64,000 bases of DNA from the NCBI RefSeq assembly GCF_023159225.1, contig NC_063176.1:30359786-30423785 (forward strand), written 5' to 3'. Position 1 is the first letter of the stretch; the number at the start of each line of letters is the position of its first letter. The translations under genes were made by a program, and so were the position numbers. The notes beneath the pieces are model-generated. The model did not search any database. It was not told where the DNA came from and was given only the letters and a program-made list of their open reading frames with translations. Positions 38,036 through 51,650 of the stretch are shown in pieces. This DNA comes from Perognathus longimembris pacificus. Lineage: Eukaryota > Chordata > Mammalia > Rodentia > Heteromyidae.

Positions 38036-41000
38036 TCTACTTTGTGGTGAGGGAACAGAGAAAAGAAGCTCATTTAGGAAATACACTTAAGAAGGTGGTA
38101 GGCAGATTTATATCAGGCAATAATTATTCTGAGAACAAGAATAGCTGGAGCTTGTTAAGGTAATTAGATCGAGGAAAGGTTAATATAATGGAAACTCCTC
38201 AGAAGAATCCGAATTTTGTTGAGAGAAGAGAGAAAAAAGCTCATTTAGGAACAGCATGAACATACTGGGTAGGTAGCTTTTTACCAGTAAATATCTCCCA
38301 TGAGAATAAGAATAACAGTAGCTTAGGAAATTATGTTCTCCCTGGTATGGTTAATGTACTGGAAACTCCTCAAAAAAATCTGCTTTGTGGTGAGGGAACA
38401 GAGAAAAAAGCTCATTTAGGAACTACAGTTACGAAGTTGGTAGGCAGCTGTATATCAGGGAGTATCCCATCTGAAAATTAGAACAGCTGGAGCTTGTTAA
38501 GGTAATTACATCGAGGAAAGGTTAATATACAGGAAACTCCTCAGAAGAATCTGATTTCTGGTGACTAAAGAGAGATAAAAGCTCATTTAGGAACGACATG
38601 AACATACTGGGTAAGCAGCTGTTTATCAGTAAATATCTCCTTTGAGAATAAGAATAGCAGTAGCTTAGTAATTAAGTACTTCTTGGTATGGGTAATTACT
38701 GCATACTCCTCAAAGATTCTGCTTTGTGGGGAGGGAACAGAGAAAAAAGCTCATTTATTCACTACACTTATGAAGGTGGTAGGCAGCTGTATATCAGGGA
38801 ATATCCCTTCTGAAAATTAGAAAAGCTGGAGCTTGTTAAGGTAATTATATCGAGGAAAGGTTAATGTACTAGAAACTCCTCAAAAGAATCTGCTTTGTGG
38901 TGAGGGACCAGAGAAAAAAGCTCATTTATGAAGTACACTTACGAAGGTGATAGACAGCTATATATCAGGCAATATCCCTTCTGGTAATAAGAATTGCAGT
39001 ATCTTAGTAAATTAAGTACTTACTGGTAAGGTTAATGTACTAGAAACTCCTCAAAAGAATCTGATTTGTGGTGAGGAAACAGAGAAAAAAGCTAATTTAC
39101 GACCTACACTTACGAAGGTGGTAGGCAGCTGTATATCAGGGAGTATCCCTTCTGAGAGTAAGAACAGCTGGAGTTTGTTGAGGAAATTAGAAGGAGGAAA
39201 GATTAATGTTCTGGAAACTCCTCAAAAGAATCTGATTTGTGGTGAGGAAAGAGAGATAAAAGATCATTCAGTAGCTTCACTTACGAATGGGTTAAGCAAC
39301 TGTATATCTGGCAATATCTCTTCTCATAATAAGAACAGCTGTTGGTTGTTAATGTAAGTAGTTACTGGAAAGGTCAATGTACTGGAAACTCCTCAAAAGA
39401 ATCTTCTTTGTGGTGAGGGAACAGAGAAAAAAGCTCATTTAGGAACTACACTTAAGAAGGTGGTAGACAACTGTATATCAGGCAATAACTATTCTGAGAA
39501 TAAGAATAGCTGGAGCTTGTTAAGGTAATTAGATCGAGGAAAGGTTAATATACTGGAAACTCCTCAAAAGAATCTAATTGATGGTGAGGGAAGAGAGATA
39601 AAAGCTCATTTAGAAACAGAATGAACATACTGGTAAGTTGCCTTTTATCAGTAAATAACTCCTTTACGAAGGTGGTAGGCAGCTGTATATTATGGAGTAT
39701 CCCTTCTGAGAATAAGAACAGCTGGAGCTTGTTAAGGTAATTAGATCAAGGAACGGTTAATGTACTGGAAACTCGTCAGAAGACTCTGATTGGTGGTGAG
39801 GGAACAGAGATAAAAGCTCAATAAGAACGACATGAAAGTACTGGGTAGGTAGCTCTTTATCAGTAAATATCTCCCTTGAGAATAAGAATAGCAATAGCTT
39901 AGTAAATTAAGAACTTCCTGATATGGTTAATATACAGGAAACTCCTCAAAAGAATCTGCTTTGTGGTGAGGTAAGAGAGATAAAAGCTCATTTAGGAACT
40001 AGAATTACCAAGGTGGAAGGCAGCTGTATATCAGGCAATATCCCTTGTGATAATAAGAACAGCTGTTGTTTGTTAAGGTAAGTAGTTCGTGGAAAGCTTA
40101 ATGTACTGGAAACTCCTCACAAGATTCTGCTTTGTGGTGAGGCAACAGAGAGAAAAGCTCATTTAGGACCTACACTTACGAAGGTGGTAGGCAGCTGTAT
40201 ATCAGGGAGTATCCGTTCTGAGAATAAGAACAGCTGGAGCTTGTTAAGATAATTAGATCAAGGAAAGGTTAATGTACTGGAAATTCCTCAGAAGAATCTG
40301 ATTTGTCGTGAGGGAAGAGAGATAAAAATTCATTTAGGAACGACATGAACTTACTGGGTAGGTAGCCGTTTATCAGTAAATATCTCCCCTGAGAATGAGA
40401 ATAGCAGTAGCTTAGAAAATTATGTACTGCCTGGAATCGTTAATGTACTGGAATCTCCTTAAAAGTATCAGCTTTGTGGTGAGGTAAGAGAGATAAAAGG
40501 TCATTTATGAACTACACTTTCGAACGTGGCAGCTGTATATCAGGCAATATCCTATTTCATAATAAGAACAGCTATTGCTTGTTTAGGTAAGTAATTCGTT
40601 GAAAGGTTAATGTACTGGAAAATTCTCACGAGACTCGGCTTTGTAGTGAGGGAATAGAGAAAAAAGCTCATTTATGAACTAAAATTATGAATTAGGTAGG
40701 CACCTGTATATCAGGGAGTATCCCTTCTGCGAATAAGAACAACTGGAGCTTGTTAAAGTAATTACATCGAGGAAAGGTTAATGTACTGGAAACTCTTCAG
40801 AATAATCTGATTTGTTTTGAGGGAAGAGAGATATAAGCTCATTTAGGAACAAAATGATCACACTGGATAAGTAGACGTTTATCAGTAAATATCTCCACTG
40901 AGATTAAGAATAGCAATAGCTTAGTCAATTAAGTACTTCCTGGTATGGTTATTGTACTGGAAACTCCTCAAAATAATCTGCTTTGTGGTGAGGGAAGAGA

Positions 41001-44000
41001 GATAAAAGGTCATTTATGAACTACACTTTCGAACGTGGCAGCTGTATATCAGGCAATATCCCATCTCATAATAAGAACAGTTGTTGCTTGTTAAGGTAAG
41101 TAGTTCGTGGAAAGGGTAATGTACTGGAAACTCCTCACAAGAATCTTCTGTGTGGTGAGGGATCAGAGAAAAATCCTCATTAGGAACTACCCAAAGGAAG
41201 GTGTTTGGCAGCTGCATATAAGGCAATATCCCTTCTGATAATAAGAACAGCTGTTGCTTGTTAAGGTAAGTAGTTCATGGAAAGGTGAATGTACTGGAGA
41301 CTCCTCAAAAGAATCTTCTTTGTGTTGAGGGAACAGAGAAAAAGCTCATTTAGGAAATACACTTATGAAGGTTGTAGGCAGCTATATATCAGGAAGTATC
41401 CATTTTGAGAATAAGAACAGCTGAGCTTGTTAAGTTAATTCTATCGTGGAAAGGTTAATGTATTGGAAATTCCTCAGAAGAATCTGATTTCTTGTGAGGG
41501 AAGAGAGATAAAAGCTCATTTTAACCGAAATTAACATACTGGGTAGGTAGCTTTTTACCAGTAAATATCTCCCCTGAGAATAAGAATAGCAGTACCTTAG
41601 TAAATTATGTACTTCCTGGTATGGTTATTGTACTGCAGACTCCTCAAAAGAATCTGCTTTGTGGTGAGTGAATAGAGTAAAAAGCTGATTTAGGAACTAC
41701 ACTTAAGAAGGTGGTAGGCAGCTGTATATCAGGGAGTATCCCTTCTAAGAATAAGTACAGCTGGATCTTGTTAAGGTAATTAGATCGAGGAAAAGTAAAT
41801 GTATGGAAACTCTTCACAAGAATCTGCTTTTTGAGAGAAAAAAGCTCATTTAAAAACAACATGAACATACTGGGTATGTAGCTGTTTATCAGGAAACATC
41901 TCACCTGAGAATAAAAATAGTAGTAGCTTAGTAAATTAAGTACTTCCTGGAATGGTAAATGTACTGGATACTACTCAAAAGGATCTGCTTTGTGGTGAGG
42001 GAAGAGAGATAAAAGCTCATTTAGGAACTGTACTTATGTCGGTGGTAGGCAGCTGTATATCATGAAATATCCCTTCTGATTATAAGAACAGCTGTTGCTT
42101 GTTAAGGTAAGTAGTTCATGGAAAGGTTAATGTACTGGAAACTACTCACAAGAATCTGCTTTGCGGTGAGGGAACAGAGAAAAATGCTCATTTAGGAACT
42201 ACACTTTTGAAAGTGGTAGGCAGCTGTATATCAGGGAGTATCCCTTCTGAGAATAATAAAAGCTGGAGCTTGTTAATTTAATTACATCGAGGAAAGGTTA
42301 AAGTACTAGAGACTCCTCAGCAGATTCTTTGTTGTGGTGAGGGAAGAGAGATAAAACTCATTTAGGAACAACATGAACATACTGGGAAGGTAGCTGTTTA
42401 TCTGTAAATATCTCCTCTGAGAATAAGAATAGAAGTAGCTTAGTAAATTAAGTACTTCCTGGTATGGGTAATGTACTGCATACTCCTCAAAAGAATCTGC
42501 TTTGTGTTGAGGGAAAAGAGAAAAAATCTCATTTATTCACTACACTTATGAAGGTGGTAGGCAGCTGTATATCAGGGAGTGTCCCTTCTGAAAATAAGAA
42601 CAGCTGGAGCTTGTTAAGGTAATTAGATCGAGGAAAGGTTAATGTACTGGAAACTTCTCAAAAGAATCTGCTTTGTGGTGAGGGACCAGAGAAAAAAAGC
42701 TCATTTAAGAACTACACTTACGAAGGTGGTAGGCAGCTATATATCAGGCAATATCCCCTCTGTGAATAAGAACAGCTTTAGCTTGTTAAGGTAATTAGAT
42801 CGAGGAAAGGTTAATATAATGGAAACTCCTCAAAAGAATCTGATTTATGGTAGGGAATAGAGATAAAAGCTCATTTAGAAACAGCATGAACATACTGGGT
42901 ATTTAGCCGTTTATCAGTAAATATCTCCACTGAGAATAAGAAAAGCAGTAGATTAGTAAATTAAGTACTTCCTGGTATGCTTAATGTACTGGAAACTCCT
43001 CAAAAGAATCTTCTTTTTTAGGAGGAAACAGAGAAAAAAGCTCATTTAGGAACTACACTTATGAAGGTGCTAGGCAGCTGTATATCATGGAGTATCCCTT
43101 CTGAGAATAAGAATAGCTGCAGCTTGTTAAGGTAATTAGATCGAGGGAAGGTTACTGTACTGGAAACTACCCAAAATAATCTGCTTTGTGCTGAGGGAAC
43201 AGAGGAAAAGCTCATTTAGAAACTACAATTTCGAAGGTGGCAGTTAACGGTATATCAGGGAGTAACCCTTCTGAGAATAAGAACAGCTGGAGCTTGTTAA
43301 GAAAATAAGAACGAGGAAACATTAAAGTACTGGAAACTCCTCTAAAGAATCTGATTTGTGGTAGGCGAACAGAGATAAAGGCTCATTTAGGAATGACATG
43401 AACATACTGGGTAGGTAGCTGTTTATCAGTACGTAACTCCCCTAGGAATAAGAATAACAGTAGCTTAGAAAATTAAGTACTTCCTGGCATGGTTAATGTA
43501 CATGAAACTCCTCAAAAGAATCTGCTTTGTCGGGAGGGAAGAGAACTAAAAGCTCATTAAAGAACTACACTTACGAAGGTGTTCGGCAGCTTTATATCAG
43601 GGTTTAGCCTTCGGAGAATAAGAACAACTTGAGCTTGTTAAGGAAATTAAATCGAGAAAGGTTAATGTACGGAAACTCTTCACAAGAATCTGCTTTGTGG
43701 TTAGGGAAGAGTGATAAAAGCTCATTTAGGAACGACATGAACATACTGGGAATGTAGCTGATTATCAGTAAATATCTCCCCTGAGAATAACAATAGTAGG
43801 ATCTTCGTAAATTAAGTACTTTCTGGAATCGTTAATGTAGTGAAAACTCCCCAAAAGAATCTGCTTTGTGGTGAAGGAAATGAGATAAATGCTCATTTAG
43901 GAACAACACTTACGAAGGTGGTAGGCAGCTGTATATCAGTTAGTATCGATTGTGAGAATAAGAACAGGTGGTGCTTGTTATGGTAATTAGATCGAGGAAA

Positions 44001-47000
44001 GGTTAATGTACTGGAAAATCCTCACAAGATTCTGCTTTGTGGTGAGGGAACAGAGAAAAAATCTCATTTACGACCTACACTTACGAAGGTGGTAGGTAGC
44101 TGTATATCAGGTAGTATCCCTTCTGAGAATTAGAACAGCTGGAGCTTGTTAAGGTAATTAGATGTAGGAAAGGTTAATGTACTGAGAACTCCTCAGAAGA
44201 ATCCGAATTTCGGTGAGAGAAGAGAGAAAAAAGCTCATTTAGGAACAGCATGAACATACTGGGTAGGTAGATTTTTACCAGTAAATATCTCCCCTGAGAA
44301 TAAGAATAGCAGTAGCTTAGTAAATTATGTACTTCCTGGTATGGTTATTGTACTGGAAACTCCTCAAAAAATCTGCTTTGTGGTGAGGGAACAGAAAAAA
44401 GGTCATTTAGGAACTACATTTACGAAGGTGGTAGGCAGCTGTATATCAGGGAGTATCCCTTCTGAAAATTAGAAAAGCTGGAGCTTGTTAAGGTAATTAC
44501 ATCGAGGAAAGGTTATTATACTGGAAACTCCTCAGAAGAATCTGATTTGTGGTGAGGGAAGAGAGATAAAAGCTCATTTAGGAACAACCTGAACATACTG
44601 GGTAGGTAGCTGTTTATCAGTAAATATCTCCGCTGAGAATAAGAATAGCAGTACCTTTGTAAAATAAGTACTTCCTGGTATGGTTTTTGTACTGGAGACT
44701 CCTCAAAAAAATCTGCTATGTGGTGAGGGAACAGAGTAAAAAGCTGATTTAAGAACTACACTTACGAAGGTGGTAGGCAGCTGTATATCAGGGAGTATCC
44801 CTTCTGAGAATAAATGCAGCTGGAGCTTGTTAAGGTAATTAGATCGAGGAAAAGAAAATGTATGCAAACTCTTCACAAGAATCTGCTTTGTGGTGCGTGA
44901 AGAGAGAAAAATGCTTATTTAAAAATGACATGAACATACTGGGTATGTAGCTGTTTATCAGTAAATGTCTCCCCTGAGAATAACAATAGTAGTAGCTTAG
45001 TAAATTAAGTACTTCCTGGAATTGTTAATGTACTGGAAAGTCCTCAAAAGGATCTGCTTTGTGGTGAGGGAAGAGAGATAAAAGCTCATTAAGAACTACA
45101 CTTACATCGGTGGTAGGCAGCTGTATATCAGGACATATCCCTTCTGATTATAAGAACAGCTGTTGATTGTTACGGTAAGTAATTCGTGGAAAGGTTATGT
45201 ACTGGAAACTCCTCACAAGAATCTGCTTTGTGGTGAGGGAACAGAGAAAAAATCTCATTAAGAACTACACTTTCGAAGGTGGTAGGCAGCTGTATATCAG
45301 GGAATATCCCTTCTGAGAATAAGAAAAGCTGAGAGCTGGTTAAGGTAATTACATCGAGGAAAGGTTAAAGTACTAGAGACTCCTCAGCAGATTCTTTGTT
45401 GTGGTGAGGAACTACCCTGACGAAGGTGGTAGGCAGCTAAATATCAGGCAATATCCCTTCTGATAATAAAAACAGCAGTAACTTAGTAAATTAAGTACTT
45501 ACTGGTAAGGTTAATGTACTGGAAACTCCTCAAAAAAATCTGCTTTGTGGTGAGGAAATAGAGAAAAAAGCTCATTTAGGAACTACACTTACGAAGATGG
45601 TAGGCAGGTGTATATCAGGCCATATCCCTTGTGAGAATAAGAACAGATGGAGCTTTTAAGGTAATGAGATCGAGGAAAGCTTCTTGTACTGGAAACTCCT
45701 CAAAAGAATCGGATTTGTGGTGAGGGAAGAGAGATAAACCTCATTTAGGAGTGACTTGAACATACTGGGTAGGTAGCTGTTTATCAGTAAATATCTCCAC
45801 TGAGAATAAGAATAGAAGCAGCTTAGTAAGTTAAGTACTTCCTGGTATGGTTAATGTACTGGAAACTCCTGAGAAGAATCTGCTTTGTGGTGAGGGAACA
45901 GAGAAAAAACTCATTTAGGAACTACACTTACGAAGATGGTAGGCAGCTGTATATCAGGGTGTATCCCTTCTGGGAATAAGAATAGCTGGAGCTTGTTAAG
46001 GTAATTAGATCGAGGAAAGGTTAAGCCACTGGAAACTCCTCAAAAGAATCTGATTTGTGTTGAGGGAGAAGAGGTAAAATCTCATTTAGGAACAGCATTA
46101 ACATACTGGGCAAGTAGCCGTTTATCAGTAAATATCTCCCCTGAGAATAAGAATAGTAGTAGCTTAGTACATTCAGTACTTCCTGGTATGGTTAATGTAC
46201 TGGAAACTCCTCAAAAGAATCTGCTTTTTGGTGAGGTAATAGAGATAAAAGCTCATTTAGGAACTACACTTGCGAAAGTGGTAGGCAGCTGTATATCAGG
46301 CAATATCCCTTCTCATAATAACAACTGTTGCTTCTTAAGGTAAGTAGTTCGTAGATAGGTTAATGTACGGGAAACTCCTCAAAAGAATATTCTTTGTGGT
46401 GAGGGAATAGAGAAAAAATCTCATTTAGGAACAACACTTACGAAGGTGCTAGGCAGCTGTATGTCAGGGACTATCCCTTCTGAGAATAAGAACAGCTGGA
46501 GCTTGTTAAAGTAATTCGATAGAGGAATTGTTAATGTACTGGAAACTCCTCAGAAGAATCTGATTTGTGGGGAAGGAAGAGAGATAAAAGCTCATTTAGG
46601 AACTACACTTACGAACGTGGTAGGCAGCTGTATATCAGGTAGTATCACTTCTGAGAAAAAGAAACGATGGAGCTTGTTAAGGTAAAAAGATTGAGGAAAG
46701 TTTAATGTATTAGAAAATCCTCAGAAGACGCTGATTTATGGTGAGGAAAGAGAGGAAAAACTCATTTAGGAACTACACTTTCGAACGGGGTAGGCAGCTG
46801 TATATCAGGCAACATCCCTTCTGATAATAAGAATAGCACTAGCTTTGTAAATTAAGTACTTCCTGGTAAGGTTAATGTACTTGAAACTCCTCAAAAGAAT
46901 CTGCTTTGTGGTGATGGAAGAGAGAAAAAAGGTCATTTAGGATCTACATTTGCGAAGGTGGTAGGAAGCTGTATATTATGATGTATCCCTTCTGAGAATA

Positions 47001-50000
47001 AGAACAACTGGAGCTTGTTAAGGTAATTAGATCTAGGAAAGGTTAATGTTCGGAAACTCTTCAGAGGAATCTGCTTTGTGGTGAGGGAAGAGAGATAAAA
47101 GCTCATTTAGGAAATACAATTACGAAGGTGGTAGGCAGCTGTATATCAGAGAGTATCCCATCTGAGAACAAGAACAGTTGGAGCTGGTTAACGTAATTAG
47201 AACGAGGAAAGGTTAATGTACTGGAAATTCCTCAAAAGAATCTTATTTGTGTTGAGGGAGAGGAGGTAAAATCTCATTTAGGAACAGCATTAACATACTG
47301 GGTAAGTAGCCGTTTATCAGTAAATATCTCCCCTGAGAATAACAATAGCAGGAGCTTAGTAAACTCAGTACTTCCTGGTATGGTTATTGTACTGGAAACT
47401 CCTCAAAAGAATCTGCTTTTTAGTGAGGGAATAGAGATAAAAGCTCATTTAGGAACTACACTTACGAAAGTGGTAGGCAGCTGTATGTCAGGCAATATCC
47501 CTTCTGATAATAAGTACAGCTGTTGCTTCTTAAGGTAATTAGAACGAGGAAAGGTTAAGTACTGGAAACTCCTCAAAAGAACCTGATTTGTGGTGAGCGA
47601 AGAGAGAAAAAAGCTCATTTATGAACGAAATGAATGTACTGGGTAGGTAGCTGTTTATCAGTAAATATCTCCCCTTAGAATAAGAATAGCAGTAGGTTAG
47701 TAATTTAAGCACTTCCTGGTATGGTTAATGTACGGGAAACTTCTCAACAGAATCTGCTTTGTGGTGAGGGAATCGAGATAAAAGCTCATTTATGAACAAC
47801 AATTACTAAGGTGGTAGGCAGCTGTATTTCATACAATATCCCATCTATAATAAGAACAGCTGTTGTTTGTTAAGCTAAGTCATGCGTGGAAAGTTTAATG
47901 TACCGGAAACTCCTCAGAAGAATGTGATATGTGGCGAGGGAAGAGAGAAAAAAGCTCATTTAGGAACTACACTTACGAACGAGGTAGGCAGCTGTATAGC
48001 AGGCAATATGCCTTGTGATAATAAGAACAGTAGTTACTTGTTAAGGTAAGTAGTTCGTGAAATGATCAATGTACTGGAAACTCCTCAAAAGAATCTGCAT
48101 TCTGGTGAGGAACCAGATAAAAAGCTCATTTAGGAATGACATGAACATACTAGGAAGGTAGCTGTTTATCAGTAAATATCTCCCCTGAGAACGAGAATAG
48201 CAGTAGCTTTGTAAACTACATAATTCCTGGTGTGGTTAATGTACTGGAATCTCCTCAAAAGAATCTGCTTTGAGGTGAGGGAAGAGAGAAAAAAGCTCAT
48301 TTAGGAACTACACTTACAAACGGGGTAGGCAGTTGTATATCATGCAATATTCCTTCCGATAATAAGAACAGCTGTTTCTTGTTAATGTAAGTATTTCGAG
48401 GAAAGATCAATGTCCTGGAAACTCCGCAAAATCTGCTTTGTAGGTGAGGGAACAGAGAAAACTCTCATTTAGGAACTACACTTACGAGATTGTAGGCAGC
48501 TGTATATCATGGAGTATACCTTTTGAGTATAAGAACAGCTGGAGCTTGTTATTGTAATTAGATGAAGGACAGTTTAATGTACTGGGATCGCCTCAAAAGA
48601 ATCAGATTTGTGGTGAGGGAACAGAGATAAAAGCTCATTTAGGAACGACATGAACGTACTGGGTATGTAGCTGTTTATCAGTAATTATCTCCCCTGAGAA
48701 TTAGAATAGTAGTAGAGTAGTAAATTAAGTACTTCCTGGTATGGATAATGTATTGTAAACTCCTCAAAAGTATCTGCTTTGTGGTGAGGGAAGAGAGATA
48801 AAAGCTCATTTAAGAACTACACTTATGAAGGTGGTAGGCAGCTGTATATCAGGGAGTATCCTGTCTGACAATAAGAACAGCTGGAGCTTGTTAAGGTAAT
48901 TAGATCAAGGAAAGGTTAATGTCCTGAAAATCCCTGAAAAGAATCTGATTTGTGGTGATGGAAGAGAGATAAAAGCTCATTTCGGAACGACATGAACATA
49001 TTGGGTATGTAGCTGTTTATCAGTAAATATCTCCCCTGAGAATAAGAATAAGAGTAGCTTAGTAATTTAAGTACTTCCTGGTATGGTTAATGTATTGGAA
49101 TCTCCTCAAAAGAATCTGCTTTGTGGTGAGGGAAGAGAGATAAAAGCTCATATAGGAACTACACTTACGAAGGTAGTAGGCAGCTGTATATCAGGCAATA
49201 TCCCTTCTGATAATAAGAACAGCTGGAGCTTGTTAAGGTAATTAGATAGAGGAAAGGTTAATGTACTGGAAACCCCTCAAAAGAATCTGCTTTGTGGTGA
49301 GGGAACAGAGAAAAAAATCTCATTTTGGAACTAGAGTTATGAAGGTGGTAGGCAGCTGCATATCAGGGAGTATCCCTTCTGAGAAAAACAACAGCTAGAG
49401 CTTGTTAAGGTAATTAGATCTAGTAAAGGTTAATGTAGTGGAAACTCCACAAGGAATCTGGTTTGAGGTGTGGGAAGAGAGATAAAAGATCATTTAGGAA
49501 CTACACTTACAAACGGTTTAGGCAGCTGTACATAAGTAAATATCTCCCTTGAGAATATTAATAGCAATAGCTTAGTAAATTAAGTACTTCCTGGTATGGT
49601 TAATGTACTGAAATCTCTTCAATAGAATCTGCTTTGTGGTTAGGAAAGAGAGATAAAAGCTCATTTAGGAACGACATGAACATACTGGGTAGGTAGCTGT
49701 TTATCAGTAAATATCTCCCCTGAGAATAAGAATAGCCACAGCTTAGTAAATTGAGTACTTCCTTGTATGGTTAGTGTACTGGAAACTCCTCACAAGAATC
49801 TGCTTTGTGGTGAAGGAAGAGAGATAAAAGCTCATATAAGAACTACACTTATGAAGGTCTAGGCAACTGTGTATAAGGGAGTATCCCTTCTGAGAATAAG
49901 AACAGCTGGAATTTGTTAAGGTAATTAGATCGAGGAAAAGTTAATGTACACGAAACTCCTCTGAAGAATATGATTTGTGCTGAGGGAAGAGAGATAAAGC

Positions 50001-51650
50001 TCATTTAGGAACGAAATGATCATACTGGGTAGTTAGCTGTTTATCAGGAAATATCTACCCAGAGATTAAGAATAGCAGTACCTTTGTAAAATAAGTACTT
50101 CCTGGTATGGATAATGTTCTGGAAACTCCTCAAAAGAATCTTCTTTGTGGTGAGGAAACAGAGAAAAAAATCATTTGCCAACTACACTTAGGAAGGTGGA
50201 AATGTAGCTGTATATAAGGGAATTTCACTTCTGATAATAAGAATAGCAGTAGCTTAGTAAATTTATTACTTCCTGGTATGGTTAATGTACTGGAAACTCC
50301 TCAAAATAATCTGCTTTGTGGTGAGGTAACAGAGAAAAAAGCTCATTTGTAAACTACGCATATGAACGTGGTAGGCAGCTGTATATCATGGAGTATCCCT
50401 TCTGAGAATAAGAACAGCTGGAGCTTGTTAAGGTAATTAGATGGAGGAAAGGTTAATGTACTGGAAACTCCTCAAAAGAATCTGATTCGTTGTGAGGGAA
50501 GTGAGATAAAAGCTCATTTAAGAATGACATGAACATACAGGGTAGGTAGCTGTTTAGCACTAAATATCTCCCCTATGAATATGAATATCAGTAGCTTAGT
50601 AAATTTCGTACTTCCTGGTATGGTTAATGTATTGGAAACTCCTCAAAAGAATCTGCATTTTGGTGAGGGAATAGAGATAAAAGCTCATTTTGGAACTACA
50701 CTTACGAAGGTGGTATGCAGCTGTATATCAGGCAATATCCGTTCTGATGATAAGAATAGCTGTTGCTTGTTATGGTAAGTAGTTCATGGAAAGGTTAATG
50801 TACTGGAAACTCCGGAAAAGAATCTGATTTGTGGTGAGGGAACAGAGATAAAAGCTCATTTAGCAACTACACTTACGAAGTTGCTAGGCAGCTGTATATT
50901 AGGTAGGATCCCTTCGGAGAATACGAACAGCTGGAACTTGTTAAGGTAATTAGATCGAGGAAAGGTTAATGTACTGGAAACTCCTCAAAAGAATCTGATT
51001 TTTGGTGAGGTAAAAGAGATAAAAGCTCATTTAGGAATGACATGAACATAGTGGGTAGGTAGCTGTTTATCAGTAAATATCTCCCCTGAGATTAAGAATA
51101 GCAGTAACTATGTAAATTAAGTACTTCCTTGTATGGTTAATGTACTTGAAACTCCTCAAAAGAATCTTTGTGGTGAGGGAAGAGAGATAAAATCTCATTT
51201 ATGAACTACACTTACGAAGGTGGTAGGCAGCTGTATATCAGGCAATATCCCTACTGAGAATAAGAACAGCTGGAGCTTGTTAAGGTATTTTAATCAAGGA
51301 AAGGTTAATGTACTGGAAACTCCTCAGAAGACTCTGATTTGTGGTGACGGAAGAAAGATTAAAGCTCATTTAGAAACTACACTTACGAATGGAGTAGGCA
51401 GATGTATATCATGCAATATCCCTTCTGATAATAAGAACGGCTGTTGCTTGTGAAGGTAAGTAGTTCGTGGAAAGGTCAATGTACTGGAAACTCCTCAAAA
51501 GAAACTGCTTTCTCGTGAGGAAACAGAGAAAAAACGCTCATTTAGGAACTACACTCACGATGGTGGTAGGCAGCTGTATATTAGGGAGTATCCCTTCTGA
51601 GAATAAGAACAACTGGAGCTTTTTAAGGTAAGTACTTCGTGGAATGGTTA
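38036..51650 (-). repeat. Satellite array, reverse orientation, block 3 (mixed A1/A2/B)
   Basis: Continuous head-to-tail monomers of about 165-172 bp. B monomers carry 'agtacttcctggtatggtta' and 'gataaaagctcattta'-type endings. Long-period internal copies exist: about 3.06 kb (41.67 to 44.73 kb), about 3.78 kb (38.68 to 42.46 kb), about 1.19 kb (46.06 to 47.25 kb), about 1.36 kb (38.10 to 39.47 kb) and about 0.51 kb (40.49 to 41.00 kb). All are near multiples of 170. Higher-order organisation is present but scrambled compared with the 3.7-10.1 kb block. Confidence 0.93.
41600..45390 (-). repeat. Pair of long-period satellite copies offset by ~3.06 kb
   Basis: 41600-42330 and 44660-45390 share rare variants in the same order. 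They are 'taaaaagctgattta' (41673 and 44735), 'aaatgtatg' followed by 'aaactcttcacaagaatctg' (about 41808 and 44868), 'gggtatgtagctg', and 'actagagactcctcagcaga' (about 42305 and 45366). The offset equals 18 monomers. The second copy is interrupted at about 45405 by a deletion that joins 'gtggtgagga' to 'actaccctgacg'. Confidence 0.75.
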
